Assembly: GCF_001423885.1 (NCBI RefSeq)
Contig: NZ_LMPP01000001.1
Coordinates: 248,001-312,000 of the forward strand
DNA length: 64,000 nucleotides
Origin: Rathayibacter sp. Leaf185
Lineage (GTDB): Bacteria > Actinomycetota > Actinomycetes > Actinomycetales > Microbacteriaceae
Direction: 5' to 3'
Numbering within the stretch: position 1 is the first letter of the stretch; every line of letters begins with the position of its first letter. Under the pieces are notes generated by a model. It made no database searches. It saw only the letters and a list, made by a program, of their open reading frames with translations, and was not told the origin of the DNA. A program made the position numbers and the translations under genes. This document shows positions 33,418 to 42,454 of the stretch, in pieces.

Positions 33418-34221
33418 TTAGAGCAGTGGCGCGATGTTCTCGACCCAGACGTCGGTGCCGAGCTTCAGGATGAGAGCGCCGACGACCACGAGGAACGCGA
33501 TCCGGATGAAGCGGCTCCCCTTGGCCACCGCCATCCGCGAGCCGAGGTACGCGCCCGCCACGTTGGCCAGGCCCATGAACAGCCCGAGCACCCAGATCAC
33601 GTGGCCGCCGGGGACGAAGTAGAGCAACGCCCCGAGATTCGTCGCGACGTTGACGATCTTCGCCTTGGCGCTGGCGAGCAGGAAGTCGTACCCGAGCGCG
33701 GTGATCAGCGCGATGATCAGGAACGTGCCGGTTCCGGGGCCGATCAGTCCGTCGTAGAAGCCGATCACCAGGCCGAGGACCGCCGCGGTCACGAGGTGCC
33801 TCCGCCCCGCGTGCTTGAGCACCGTCGCAGCGCCCATCGCGGGCCGGGCGATCGTGACCACGGCCACGACGATCAGCGCGACGACGATGATCGGCTTGAA
33901 GACGGAGGAGGGCAGCAGCCCCGCGAGCGTGGCGCCTCCACAGCTGCCCGCGAGGGCCACGGCCGCCATCGGCAGCGCCGTCCGCAGATCGGGCTTCGCC
34001 CGCCGGTAGAAGGTGATCGCGCTGGTCGTCGTGCCGAAGATCGAGGCGAGCTTGTTGGTCGCGAGCGCCTGCACCGGCGAGATCCCCGGCACGAGGAGCA
34101 GGGCGGGCAGCTGCAGCAGGCCCCCGCCGCCCACCACGGCGTCGATCCAGCCCGCGGCGAACGCGGCCAGGATCATCAGCGCGATGATCGGGAGACCCAG
34201 GTCCTCGGTGAAGGTCAGCAT
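33418..34221 (-). CDS. TSUP family transporter (sulfite exporter TauE/SafE)
   Basis: 267 residues, eight hydrophobic segments. The two repeated TSUP halves are seen: AAFAAGWIDAVVGGGGLLQLPALLLVPGISPVQALATNK and, in the second half, GLVIGFYDGLIGPGTGTFLIIALI with FLLASAKAKIVNVATNLGALL. Family members export sulfite, sulfoacetate or related anions; the substrate here is not indicated by neighbours. ATG at 34221. The next gene is divergent, 68 bases away. Confidence 0.92.
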   Translation of the reverse strand: MLTFTEDLGLPIIALMILAAFAAGWIDAVVGGGGLLQLPALLLVPGISPVQALATNKLASIFGTTTSAITFYRRAKPDLRTALPMAAVALAGSCGGATLAGLLPSSVFKPIIVVALIVVAVVTIARPAMGAATVLKHAGRRHLVTAAVLGLVIGFYDGLIGPGTGTFLIIALITALGYDFLLASAKAKIVNVATNLGALLYFVPGGHVIWVLGLFMGLANVAGAYLGSRMAVAKGSRFIRIAFLVVVGALILKLGTDVWVENIAPLL

Positions 34222-34289
34222 TTCTGCGAGCGTACGCGAGGGTGTCGACCCCCTCGACTCGGCGACGGTGCCGCCCTAGGGTCGGCGGC

Positions 34290-35282
34290 ATGCGATTCGG
34301 ACTCTTCATCCCCCAGGGCTGGCGCCACGACCTCGTCGGCATCGACCCCGCCAAGCAGTGGCGCACCATGAACGACCTCGCCCAGCACGCCGACGCCGGC
34401 GCCTGGGAGTCGATCTGGGTGTACGACCACTTCCACACCGTCCCGAAGGTCACCGAGGAGGCGACGCACGAGGCGTGGTCGCTGATGAGCGCGTTCGGCG
34501 CCACCACCTCGCGCGTCCGCCTCGGCCAGATGTGCACGTGCATGAGCTACCGCAACCCCGCGTACCTCGCCAAGGTGGCGACGACGGTCGACATCATCTC
34601 GGGCGGTCGCGTCGAGATGGGCATCGGCGGCGGCTGGTACGAGCACGAGTGGCGCGCCTACGGCTACGGGTTCCCGCCGATCGCCGAGCGCCTCGGCCGC
34701 CTCGACGAGGGCGTCCAGATCATGCGCCAGGCCTGGACCACCGGCAGCTCGACGCTGGACGGCAAGCACTACCGGGTCGACGGTGCGCAGAACCGCCCCC
34801 TCCCCCTCCAGAGCGGCGGCATTCCGCTGTGGGTGGCCGGCGGAGGCGAGAAGGTCACGCTGCGCATCGCCGCGCAGTACGCGCAGTACACCAACTTCGC
34901 CGGGGCTCCGGAGGCGTTCGAGCACAAGAGCGCGATCCTCCGCGGTCACTGCGACCGCCTGGGCACCGACTACTCGGCGATCACCCGCAGCGCCAACTAC
35001 AACGTGATGATCGGCGAGACCGAGGCCGAGGTCGAGCAGGGTCTCCAGCGCCTCGAGGAGCGCGTCGCGCCGTACCTCGGAGCCGAGGGCGCCGCCGCCT
35101 TCGTCGGCGAGTACCGCAGCCCCGACGCGCTCGCGGTCGGCACGCCCGCGCAGATCCTCGACCGCCTGGGCGATATGCAGTCGCGCGGCATGGACTACGG
35201 CATCTTCTACTTCCCGGACGCCGCCTACGACCGCTCCGGCATCGAGCTCTTCGAGCGCGAGGTGCAGGCGAAGCTGTCCTGA
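34290..35282 (+). CDS. LLM class F420-dependent oxidoreductase
   Basis: 330 residues with the luciferase-like TIM barrel. MRFGLFIPQGWRHD at the start, WVYDHFHTVP, VRLGQMCTCMSYRNPAYLAKVATTVDIISGGRVEMGIGGGW and LPLQSGGIPLWVAGGGEKVTLRIAAQYA are typical of the F420-dependent subfamily TIGR03560-like found in Actinobacteria, where F420H2 replaces FMN. ATG at 34290. Reaction unknown. It is followed by two small genes on the same strand. Confidence 0.88.
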   Translation: MRFGLFIPQGWRHDLVGIDPAKQWRTMNDLAQHADAGAWESIWVYDHFHTVPKVTEEATHEAWSLMSAFGATTSRVRLGQMCTCMSYRNPAYLAKVATTVDIISGGRVEMGIGGGWYEHEWRAYGYGFPPIAERLGRLDEGVQIMRQAWTTGSSTLDGKHYRVDGAQNRPLPLQSGGIPLWVAGGGEKVTLRIAAQYAQYTNFAGAPEAFEHKSAILRGHCDRLGTDYSAITRSANYNVMIGETEAEVEQGLQRLEERVAPYLGAEGAAAFVGEYRSPDALAVGTPAQILDRLGDMQSRGMDYGIFYFPDAAYDRSGIELFEREVQAKLS

Positions 35283-35366
35283 CGGCCCAGGCGCGGCGGC
35301 CTACGCCTCCCGTCGCGCCTTGGCAAGTCCCTGCGTGCGGCGGGGCCTCGCGCCTACCGTCGGAGC

Positions 35367-35609
35367 ATGGACGCACAGGACATCCGCTGGAACGACGAAG
35401 CACGTGCCAAGATCCTCGACGACGCCGACGCGGTGCTCCGCGAAGCCGTCCTCGATCTGGCGAAGACCAAGAAGGGCGAGCCCTGGGAGGACGTCTTCGC
35501 CGAGTTGAACGCGCGCCTCAAGGACCGCTTCATCGACTTCGAGCCCGGCCCGGACCTCCGCAAGTACGCGGAGGCCGTCTCGGCCGGGGAGATCGAGGAA
35601 GGCTCGTGA
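35367..35609 (+). CDS. Conserved small hypothetical protein
   Basis: 80 residues, acidic and helical (DIRWNDEARAKILDDADAVLREAVLDLAKT, then GEPWEDVFAELNARLKDRFIDFEPGPDLRKYAE). No catalytic motif or membrane segment is visible. Codon use is like its neighbours, and the next small gene overlaps its stop (GTGA), so both are real and expressed together. ATG at 35367. Function unknown; related short proteins occur next to metabolic genes in Actinobacteria. Confidence 0.7.
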   Translation: MDAQDIRWNDEARAKILDDADAVLREAVLDLAKTKKGEPWEDVFAELNARLKDRFIDFEPGPDLRKYAEAVSAGEIEEGS

Positions 35610-35773
35610 GCGGCAGCGGCGCCGAGGATCCGGTGCTCACCGACGAGATCGAGTCGATCCGCAACCTCGGCGAGGGGCGCGTCGGCGAGACGGCCGGCCC
35701 TGAGGACGTCGAGCAGAAGCTGACGCCCGAGGAGGACGCGGCGATCGAGGAGAAGCTGAAGGGTCGGGGCTGA
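35606..35773 (+). CDS. Small acidic hypothetical protein
   Basis: 55 residues from GTG 35606, which overlaps the preceding stop by four bases: strongly acidic (LTDEIESIRNLGEGRVGETAG; DVEQKLTPEEDAAIEEKLKGRG). No domain recognised. Translational coupling to the gene before it and a terminator 14 bases after its stop support it being a real short gene. Confidence 0.55.
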   Translation: MSGSGAEDPVLTDEIESIRNLGEGRVGETAGPEDVEQKLTPEEDAAIEEKLKGRG

Positions 35774-35787
35774 CCCTCCGGACGAAC

Positions 35788-35823
35788 GGAAGGCCCGCTC
35801 CCCCTCGAGGGAGCGGGCCTTCC
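35788..35823. terminator. Hairpin terminator
   Basis: GGAAGGCCCGCTCCC (35788-35802) pairs perfectly over 15 bp with 35809-35823, loop CCTCGA; outer CGAAC/GTTCG adds pairs across a small bulge. It separates the small acidic gene from the convergent flavin oxidoreductase. Confidence 0.85.
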
Positions 35824-35834
35824 GCGTTCGCCGG

Positions 35835-36911
35835 CTAGGCCGAGAGCTTCTCGTAGTCGACGTAGCCCTCGGGCCCGCTGGCGTACACGGTGGCCTGGTT
35901 CAGCTCGTTCTCGGGGTGCCCGCCCTGCCAGCGCTCGACGAGGTCGGGGTTGGCCATCACGGGGCGGCCCACGGCGACGGCGTCGGCGTGACCGTCCGAG
36001 ATGAGGGCGGTCGCCTCCTCGCGGCTGGTCGGGCTGCCGAAGCCGCTGTTGGCGACGAGGACGCCGCCGAAGCGCGTGCGGAGGTCCTGGACGAATTCCC
36101 CGGCGGGCTCGGCGTGCAGGACGCTGAGGTACGAGAGTCCGAGCGGCGCGAGACCGTCGACGAGCGCCTCGTAGGTGGCGCGCACGTCGTCGGCGTCGGT
36201 CTCGAGGACGTCCTGGATGTTGTGGCTCGGCGAGATGCGGATGCCGACACGGCCGGCTCCCACCTCGTCGGCGATGGCGCGCGTGACCTCGAGCGGGAAC
36301 GCGACGCGCGCCTCGGGGCTGCCGCCGTAGCTGTCGGTGCGGACGTTCGACACCGGCGAGAGGAACTCGTGCAGCAGGTAGCCGTTGGCCGAGTGCACCT
36401 CGACGCCATCGAAGCCCGCGTCGATCGCGCGGCGCGCGGCGGCGACGAACTCGTCGCGGACGTCGGCGAGCTCCTCGGTGGACAGGGCGTGCGGCACGGG
36501 GAACGGAGCGCTCTCGCCCCCGGCCAGGTGCACTGTGCCGTCGATCGCGATCGCGCTGGGGGCGACGATCCGGTCGGTGCCGGTGATGCCGGTGTGCGAC
36601 ACGCGCCCGGCGTTCATCAGCTGCATGACGATGCGTCCGCCCGCGGCGTGCACGGCTTCGGCGACGGCGCGCCAGCCCTCGGCCTGCGCAGGGGTGGCGA
36701 TGCCGGGCTGACCGACGTAGCCCTTCGACTCCGCGCTCGGGAACACGCCCTCGCTGATGATGAGGCCGATGCTGGCCCGCTGCGCGTAGTGCTCGGCGAT
36801 GAGCGCACCGGGGATGCCCATCTCGTCGGCGCGCAGGCGCGTCATGGGCGCCATCACGATGCGGTTGGGCAGCTCGAGGTCACCGGCAGTGAGGGGGGAG
36901 AACGGATCCAC
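35835..36911 (-). CDS. Old yellow enzyme family NADH:flavin oxidoreductase / alkene reductase
   Basis: 358 residues. NRIVMAPMTRLRADEMGIPGALIAEHYAQRAS is the FMN-binding start of OYE-type reductases, GRIVMQLMNAGRVSH carries the flavin contact, DGVEVHSANGYLLHEFLSPVSNVRTDSYGGSPEARVAFPLEV holds the catalytic region (H-x-x-N of the classical OYE type), and VANSGFGSPTSREEATALISDGHADAVAVGRPVMANPDL binds the phosphate. It reduces activated C=C bonds, such as those of enones, with NAD(P)H. GTG at 36911 follows GAAAGG. It diverges from the TPM-domain gene. Confidence 0.94.
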   Translation of the reverse strand: MDPFSPLTAGDLELPNRIVMAPMTRLRADEMGIPGALIAEHYAQRASIGLIISEGVFPSAESKGYVGQPGIATPAQAEGWRAVAEAVHAAGGRIVMQLMNAGRVSHTGITGTDRIVAPSAIAIDGTVHLAGGESAPFPVPHALSTEELADVRDEFVAAARRAIDAGFDGVEVHSANGYLLHEFLSPVSNVRTDSYGGSPEARVAFPLEVTRAIADEVGAGRVGIRISPSHNIQDVLETDADDVRATYEALVDGLAPLGLSYLSVLHAEPAGEFVQDLRTRFGGVLVANSGFGSPTSREEATALISDGHADAVAVGRPVMANPDLVERWQGGHPENELNQATVYASGPEGYVDYEKLSA

Positions 36912-37091
36912 GGATCGCCTTTCAGAGAGGAACGGGGACGGGGCGAGCAGGACTCGCACCCCGGTCGGCAACGGCGGCGTCCGTCCGGGCATTCCGATTC
37001 CCGGCGTTCTCCCATCCGTCGGCGCCCCGTCGTGCCCGGTGTCGGGCGGGCTGTCTACACTCGGGAGGCGAACGACGAAGGAGTGTGCGCG

Positions 37092-39185
37092 ATGCCGGCG
37101 AGACCGATCGACGAGTCCCCCCTCCGCGGGAACCCCGCGAAGCGCCGCCGTCGGCTCCCGGAGGCGCTCCTCGCGCTCGCCGCAGCCGTCGCCCTCGTGA
37201 TCGCCCCGGCGATGACGGCCTCCGCCGAGTCGCCGGTCTCGTTCGCCTCCTCCCCGGTGCTCGACGCGGCGGGCGCCCTCAGCCCCGCCGATGTCGCATC
37301 GATCGAGCAGGCGGCGTCCACCCTCTACGACGAGCACCGCGTGCAGCTCTTCGTGGCCTTCGTCGACGACTTCTCCGACCCGTCCGACCGCGTCCAGTGG
37401 GCCGACGACACGGCGACCCTCAACGGGCTCGGCACCGACGACGTCCTGCTGGCGGTCGCCGTCGAGCAGCGGCAGTACCAGGTGTCGGTCGCGCAGGGCT
37501 TCGCCCTGGACGAGGCGCAGGTGTCCTCGCTGCAGACCGACGACATCGAGCCGCGGCTCGTCGAGAGCGACTGGGCAGGAGCCGCCGTCGCCGCCGCCGA
37601 GGGCATCGGCACCCGCCTCGACGCGCCGACCGCGGGCGAGACCCTCGGCTCCGGGCTGCTGCTCACCCTCGGGGTCCTGGCCGCACTCGTCGTGGTCGGC
37701 GTCGTGATCTGGCTGCTCGTCCGCCGTTCGCGGCGCAGGAGGGCCGCGGAGGCGGTCGAGGCGTCGATCGACGAGCTCGCGACGCGCGCCGGCTCGGCCC
37801 TCGTCCACGCCGACGACGCGGTCCGCACCAGCGAGCAGGAGGTGGGCTTCGCGGAGGCGCAGTTCGGCAGCGACGCGACCGGGCCGTTCCGCGAGGCGCT
37901 CGTCAGCGCCAAGGGCATGCTCGGCGAGGCCTTCAGCCTCCAGCAGCGCCTCGAAGACTCCGAGCCCGAGACCGACCAGGAGCGCCGCGACGGCTACGCG
38001 CGGATCCTCGAGCTCTGCACCGGCATCGATCAGGTCCTCGACGAGAAGGCCGAGGCGTTCGAGCAGCTCCGCGCGCTCGAGAAGAACGCCCCGGAGGTGG
38101 CCGCGCAGCTCTCCGCGCGCGTCGCCACGGTCGCGGAGCGCGTCGCCCCCACCCGCTCGATCCTCGCCGAGCTCGGGACGCGCTACGCCCCCTCCGCGAT
38201 CGACGACGTCACCGACGACGCCGACGAGGCCGAGGACCGCCTCCGCTTCGCCCGGGACAGCGCCGGCTCGGCGCTCGAGGCGATCTCGTCCGGCGACACG
38301 GGACGAGCCGCCGTGCTCCTGCGCGCGGGCCAGCAGGCGGCCGAGCAGGCGTCCGGACTGCTCGACGCGGTCGCCACCCGAGCGACCGATCTGCGCGAGG
38401 CGGAGGCGTCGCTCGCCGCCCGTATCGCCGAGATCCGCGCCGACGTCGCTCAGGGCCGCGCCCTCGCCGCGGCGCCGACCGAGCCGGAGTCGGCGGCACT
38501 CGCGCAGAACGTCGCGGCCGCGGTCGCGTCGACCGAGGCCGCCCTCGACGGGATCGAGCGCGACGCCGCCGTCACTCCTCGCGACCCGCTCGGCCTGCTC
38601 GAGCGCCTCACCGCGGCCGATGCGACCATCGACACCGCCGTCGGCGGCTACCGCGACGCCCAGGCGCAGCAGCAGCGCGAGCGCGCGGCGCTCGCGGCCG
38701 AGCTCACCGCCGCCCGCAGCCGGGTCTCGGCTGCCGAGGACTTCATCGCCTCCCGCCGCGGCGCCGTCGGCTCGGAGGCGCGCACCCGGGTCGCCGAGGC
38801 CGCCCGTGCCGCCGAGTACGCGAACCAGATCGCCGCGACCGACCCGCGCGAGGCGCTCGCCTCCGCGCAGCGCGCCTCCTCCCTCGCGCAGCAGGCCCTC
38901 GACCGGGCGCGCTCCGACGCGAACGCCTACTCCGCCCCGAACGCGGTCGGCAGCCCCTTCGGCGGGAACACCACGGGGGCCTTCCTCGGCGGGATCCTCG
39001 TCGACTCGCTGCTCGGCGGCGGCGGACGGCGCTCGGGCTACCGCTCCGGCGGCTTCGGCGGCGGCGGCTTCTCCGGCGGCTTCGGCGGAGGCGGCTCGTC
39101 GCGCCGGTCGGGCGGCGGCGGAGGCTTCGGCGGCGGTCGCAGCAGCGGCGGTGGCGGACGTCGCGGCGGCGGCGGTCGTTTCTGA
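37092..39185 (+). CDS. TPM domain-containing membrane protein with coiled coil and Gly-rich tail
   Basis: 697 residues. A signal peptide (ALLALAAAVALVIAPAMTASA) precedes a TPM domain (residues about 40-180: LDAAGALSPADVASIEQAASTLYDEHRVQLFVAFVDD) found in YgcG-type proteins. A membrane helix follows (LLLTLGVLAALVVVGVVIWLL), then about 400 residues of charged, Ala-rich coiled coil, and a tail of GGGF repeats ending in GRF. The N-terminal domain would face outward and the coil inward. It lies 48 bases before a PspA gene, a pairing frequent in Actinobacteria, suggesting an envelope-integrity complex. ATG at 37092 follows GAAGGAG. Confidence 0.85.
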   Translation: MPARPIDESPLRGNPAKRRRRLPEALLALAAAVALVIAPAMTASAESPVSFASSPVLDAAGALSPADVASIEQAASTLYDEHRVQLFVAFVDDFSDPSDRVQWADDTATLNGLGTDDVLLAVAVEQRQYQVSVAQGFALDEAQVSSLQTDDIEPRLVESDWAGAAVAAAEGIGTRLDAPTAGETLGSGLLLTLGVLAALVVVGVVIWLLVRRSRRRRAAEAVEASIDELATRAGSALVHADDAVRTSEQEVGFAEAQFGSDATGPFREALVSAKGMLGEAFSLQQRLEDSEPETDQERRDGYARILELCTGIDQVLDEKAEAFEQLRALEKNAPEVAAQLSARVATVAERVAPTRSILAELGTRYAPSAIDDVTDDADEAEDRLRFARDSAGSALEAISSGDTGRAAVLLRAGQQAAEQASGLLDAVATRATDLREAEASLAARIAEIRADVAQGRALAAAPTEPESAALAQNVAAAVASTEAALDGIERDAAVTPRDPLGLLERLTAADATIDTAVGGYRDAQAQQQRERAALAAELTAARSRVSAAEDFIASRRGAVGSEARTRVAEAARAAEYANQIAATDPREALASAQRASSLAQQALDRARSDANAYSAPNAVGSPFGGNTTGAFLGGILVDSLLGGGGRRSGYRSGGFGGGGFSGGFGGGGSSRRSGGGGGFGGGRSSGGGGRRGGGGRF

Positions 39186-39233
39186 CCCGCGAGTTCCTGG
39201 AATCCCCACACCCACCACGCAAGGAGAGACAGC

Positions 39234-39971
39234 ATGGCTCAGAAACAGTCGATCTTCGGCCGCATCGCGCAGCTCGCGAAGGCCAACATCAACGCGCTCC
39301 TCGATCAGGCCGAGGACCCGCAGAAGATGCTCGACCAGATGGTGCGCGACTACACCGACAGCATCCGCGATGCCGAGGCCGCCATCGCGCAGACGATCGG
39401 CAACCTGCGCCTGCTCGAGGACGACTACCGCGAGGACGTCCGGAACGCCGACGAGTGGGGCGGCAAGGCGCTCGCCGCGAGCCGCAAGGCCGACGAGCTA
39501 CGCGCCTCCGGGACCACGGCCGACGCCGACAAGTTCGACGCCCTCGCCAAGGTCGCCCTGCAGCGCCAGATCCAGTCGGAGAAGGAGGCGAAGGACGCCG
39601 AGCCCACCATCGCCTCGCAGACCGAGGTCGTCGACAAGCTCAAGACCGGCCTCAACCAGATGCGCGAGAAGCTGCAGCAGCTCTCGTCCAAGCGCGACGA
39701 GCTGATCGCGCGCTCGAAGACCGTCGAGGCGCAGTCCCAGGTCCAGGACGCGATCAAGAGCATCGACATCATGGACCCGACCAGCGAGGTGAGCCGGTTC
39801 GAGCAGAAGATCCGGCGCGAGGAGGCTCGAGTGCGCGGTGCGGAGGAGCTGGCCTCCTCGAGCCTCGATGCGCAGTTCGAGTCTCTCGAGGACCTCGGTG
39901 AGATGACCGAGGTCGAGGCGCGTCTCGCGGCGCTCAAGTCGCCGCGCACCCAGGACTCGATCGGCTCCTGA
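39234..39971 (+). CDS. pspA: PspA/IM30 family membrane stress protein
   Basis: 245 residues, almost all alpha-helical coiled coil. Diagnostic features are SIFGRIAQLAKANINALLDQAEDPQKMLDQMVRDYTDSI at the start (family: ..DPEKML.Q.I.DM...), and the heptad-rich helices through the middle. PspA oligomers bind and stabilise the inner membrane under proton-motive-force stress. ATG at 39234 follows AAGGAGAG. Pairing with the upstream TPM gene and a terminator after its stop suggests a two-gene operon. Confidence 0.94.
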   Translation: MAQKQSIFGRIAQLAKANINALLDQAEDPQKMLDQMVRDYTDSIRDAEAAIAQTIGNLRLLEDDYREDVRNADEWGGKALAASRKADELRASGTTADADKFDALAKVALQRQIQSEKEAKDAEPTIASQTEVVDKLKTGLNQMREKLQQLSSKRDELIARSKTVEAQSQVQDAIKSIDIMDPTSEVSRFEQKIRREEARVRGAEELASSSLDAQFESLEDLGEMTEVEARLAALKSPRTQDSIGS

Positions 39972-40281
39972 TCGCCGCAGCCTCCGACGGGACGCGTCAA
40001 CCCCCGTCGGAGGCACGCGGTGGCCGTGGCGGGTGCTGCCGGATCGGCGTCGCGGCACGCCGGAGGACCCGCCGGCGGTGCTCGACGCGAAGGCTGGCAA
40101 TCCCCCTGATGCGCCGATCGACCCCCACCCCCTACTCTTCGTAAAGACCCCTGACACTGGTCGATTCATACTGCGACCGGCATATATCGGCGTGGTGAAC
40201 CAGGAGCGGACCGGGCCCAGCCGGGGATCGCTCACCGAGATGCTGCCGGCACCGGCACCCACCCCGAAGAGCGAGGCGCTT
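39972..40281 (+). other. 310-base gap between pspA and the desaturase gene
   Basis: Apart from the terminator at 39981-40013, this gap holds no gene I can support. The stretch 40138-40192 is distinctly richer in A/T (TTCGTAAAG, GATTCATACTGCG, GCATATATCGG) than its surroundings and is the probable promoter region of the desaturase. The desaturase frame is open upstream, with a GTG near 40192 as a possible longer start. Confidence 0.5.
39981..40013 (+). terminator. Hairpin terminator after pspA
   Basis: CCTCCGACGGG (39981-39991) pairs perfectly with CCCGTCGGAGG (40003-40013), 11 bp around an 11-base loop, ten bases after the stop. Confidence 0.75.
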
Positions 40282-41403
40282 ATGAGCACCCCCGTCACCC
40301 TGACCGATGGCACCGGCGCCGCGAAGCCCCGCGTCGTCCGCACCCGTCCCCGCACCGATGGTCGCGTCAATCCGACCACCGAGTACTCGGGCCTGCTCAG
40401 CACGGTCCGCGACGCCGGGCTGCTCCGCCGCCGCACCGGCTTCTACTACCTGATGTTCTCGGCGCTGGTCCTGGCCACCGGAGGCATCGTCACCGGCTTC
40501 GTCCTGCTGGGCGACTCCTGGTTCCAGCTGCTGCTGGCCGCCGCCCTGGGCATCGTGCTCACGCAGTTCGCCTTCCTCGCCCACGAGGCCTCGCACCGCC
40601 AGGTGTTCGAGTCGGGCAGGGCCAACGATGTCGCCGGCCGCACGCTCGCGAACCTCTTCGTCGGCATCAGCTACTCGTGGTGGATGACCAAGCACAGCCG
40701 CCACCACGCCAACCCCAACGTGCTCGGCAAGGATCCCGACATCGAGCGCGACGTCGTCTCCTTCACTCCCGAGGACGCGGCCCGCTCGCGCGGCGCCTAC
40801 GCCTGGCTGACCCGTCGCCAGGGCTATGCGTTCTTCCCCCTCCTCCTGCTCGAGGGCATCAACCTGCACCTGCACGGCTTCCGCACCGTGTTCGGCAAGG
40901 GCAAGGTCGACAAGCGCTGGGTCGAGATCACGATGCTGGTGACCCGCGTCGGGCTCTACCTCGCCGTCATCTTCTGGGCGCTGCCGCTCGGGATGGCCTT
41001 CGCGTTCCTCGGCGTGCAGATGGGTGTCTTCGGCCTCTACATGGGCGCCTCCTTCGCACCGAACCACAAGGGCATGCCGCTGCTGCCCAAGGAGGCGCGC
41101 GTCGACTTCCTCCGCCGCCAGGTCCTCACCTCGCGCAACATCCGGAGCAACTGGGTCACCGACCTCTACATGGGCGGGCTCAACTACCAGGTCGAGCACC
41201 ACCTGTTCCCGAACATGCCGCGTCCGGCGCTGCGCCGCGCGCAGGTCATCGCCAAGGAGTACTGCACGACCCACCAGATCCCGTACACCGAGACGTCGCT
41301 CCGCGAGTCGTACGCGATCGTGATCCGGTACCTCAACAACGTCGGCCTCTCGGCCGGCGGCGACCCGTTCGACTGCCCGGCCGCCTCGGCCTACGGCCGC
41401 TGA
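40282..41403 (+). CDS. Acyl-CoA / fatty acid desaturase
   Basis: 373 residues, membrane-bound di-iron desaturase. All three histidine boxes are present: HEASH in LAHEASHRQVFE, HSRHH in MTKHSRHHANPN, and the C-terminal VEHH in NYQVEHHLFP. Two pairs of membrane helices flank them. The QVEHH form of the third box is that of DesA-type and front-end desaturases in Actinobacteria, which introduce double bonds into membrane acyl chains, often in the cold. ATG at 40282 is chosen; it follows GCGAGGCG. Position specificity not predictable. A strong hairpin follows the stop. Confidence 0.93.
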   Translation: MSTPVTLTDGTGAAKPRVVRTRPRTDGRVNPTTEYSGLLSTVRDAGLLRRRTGFYYLMFSALVLATGGIVTGFVLLGDSWFQLLLAAALGIVLTQFAFLAHEASHRQVFESGRANDVAGRTLANLFVGISYSWWMTKHSRHHANPNVLGKDPDIERDVVSFTPEDAARSRGAYAWLTRRQGYAFFPLLLLEGINLHLHGFRTVFGKGKVDKRWVEITMLVTRVGLYLAVIFWALPLGMAFAFLGVQMGVFGLYMGASFAPNHKGMPLLPKEARVDFLRRQVLTSRNIRSNWVTDLYMGGLNYQVEHHLFPNMPRPALRRAQVIAKEYCTTHQIPYTETSLRESYAIVIRYLNNVGLSAGGDPFDCPAASAYGR

Positions 41404-41411
41404 GTCCGGCT

Positions 41412-41463
41412 CCCACGAAGGCCCTCCCTCTCCACGCAGGAGAGGGAGGGCCTTCGTCGTGGG
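41412..41463. terminator. Strong hairpin between convergent genes
   Basis: CCCACGAAGGCCCTCCCTCT (41412-41431) pairs with 41441-41463 over about 20 bp with one small bulge, core GGCCCTCCCTCTCC against GGAGAGGGAGGGCC. It lies between the desaturase stop (41403) and the secreted-protein stop (41473). Confidence 0.85.
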
Positions 41464-41472
41464 CGGGCCGGT

Positions 41473-41982
41473 TCAGGAGGAGGTGCAGCTGAAGCTCGCG
41501 ACGACGGAGGCGCTGGTCTTCGCTCCTGTGCCGGAGTAGCCGTCGGGGAGGGACGCGGTCGCCTCCAGCGTGAAGAACCGGTCGATCGACAGGTTCGTCC
41601 TGAAGGCGACCTGCGTACCCGCGGCGAGCTCGGACGTCAGAGTGATCAGTCGAGTGGTGCTGCTGAGGTTGAGGATCTCCGCGATGGGCGGATCAGCCGT
41701 GAAGATCCCGATGTCCGACACTCCGGCCCCTCTGACGAGGACGAACGTCCCCTCGGGGAGTGCCGCCGCCGGTGACGCCCGGAGGAGGAAGCCCGCCTTG
41801 ACGATGCTGCGGAGCCCGCACGTGCCGGTGAGCTGGTACGCGCCCACCTCGATCGTCGCGGGTTCGGAGGCAGCGGCCGCCGGAGCCGTGGCGGCCACGG
41901 CGAGGACCGGCACGGTCCAGGCGGCGGCATCGGAGAGCGTCCGTCGGCCGATGCTCGGAGCGGGGACGGGTCGTTGCGACAC
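41473..41982 (-). CDS. Secreted protein of unknown function
   Basis: 169 residues from GTG 41982, which follows AGGAAGGCA. The start SIGRRTLSDAAAWTVPVLAV with AATAPAAAAS is a twin-arginine-like signal peptide with an Ala-rich cleavage site. The mature part (VGAYQLTGTCGLRSIVKAGFLLRASPAAAL ... SVVASFSCTSS) is beta-strand-rich, with two cysteines about 130 residues apart that could form a disulfide. It is not recognised as a family I can name; it looks like a small exported beta-sandwich, possibly surface-associated. Confidence 0.65.
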   Translation of the reverse strand: MSQRPVPAPSIGRRTLSDAAAWTVPVLAVAATAPAAAASEPATIEVGAYQLTGTCGLRSIVKAGFLLRASPAAALPEGTFVLVRGAGVSDIGIFTADPPIAEILNLSSTTRLITLTSELAAGTQVAFRTNLSIDRFFTLEATASLPDGYSGTGAKTSASVVASFSCTSS

Positions 41983-42161
41983 GGGGTGCCTTCCTGTCGT
42001 GATCCGATCCCGGACGGGGGCTCCGAAGTCGGCTCTCCGACCGTCGCAGGATCCAGCCGCCCGTCGACGCCGCCGAGCACCCCCCGAAGATGCCGACTCG
42101 TCGTCCCCTGTCGAACGCAAGGGGGGTGCGTCACGCGGAGTGTCGACCTAGCGTGAAGACC

Positions 42162-42422
42162 ATGAGCACTTCAGACAACGACATCGAGCCCACCCTCGTC
42201 GACCCCACCGAGACCCCCGCCGCCAGCGACCCGTCGACCGCCGGCCTCGACGAAGTGGCCGGCGCCGCCTCGGGCCAGTCCGCCGCAGAGGACGACCAGG
42301 CCGCCGCCGGAGTCGACGGCAACGGCGACGAGCTGAACCCGCCCCTGCCCGACTGGGGACCCACCGACGGCGTCCACGGCACCGACGCCGAGACCGACGC
42401 CTCGGGCACCTCCGCACCCTGA
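42162..42422 (+). CDS. Small acidic low-complexity protein
   Basis: 86 residues, rich in Asp, Glu, Ala, Thr and Pro and lacking hydrophobic segments (DNDIEPTLVDPTETPAASDP; ELNPPLPDWGPTDGVHGTDA). It appears disordered and acidic. Codon bias fits a real gene, and a hairpin follows its stop. ATG at 42162; GTG at 42153 is in frame. No function assignable. Confidence 0.5.
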   Translation: MSTSDNDIEPTLVDPTETPAASDPSTAGLDEVAGAASGQSAAEDDQAAAGVDGNGDELNPPLPDWGPTDGVHGTDAETDASGTSAP

Positions 42423-42454
42423 CCGGTGCCGCTCCCGGGGCCTCTCCGGCCGCT

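Noticed and set aside
35835-39218. Minus-strand frame of 1127 codons upstream of the flavin oxidoreductase
   Set aside because: It is antisense to the TPM-domain gene and consists of Gly/Arg/Asp low-complexity sequence; the enzyme starts at 36911.
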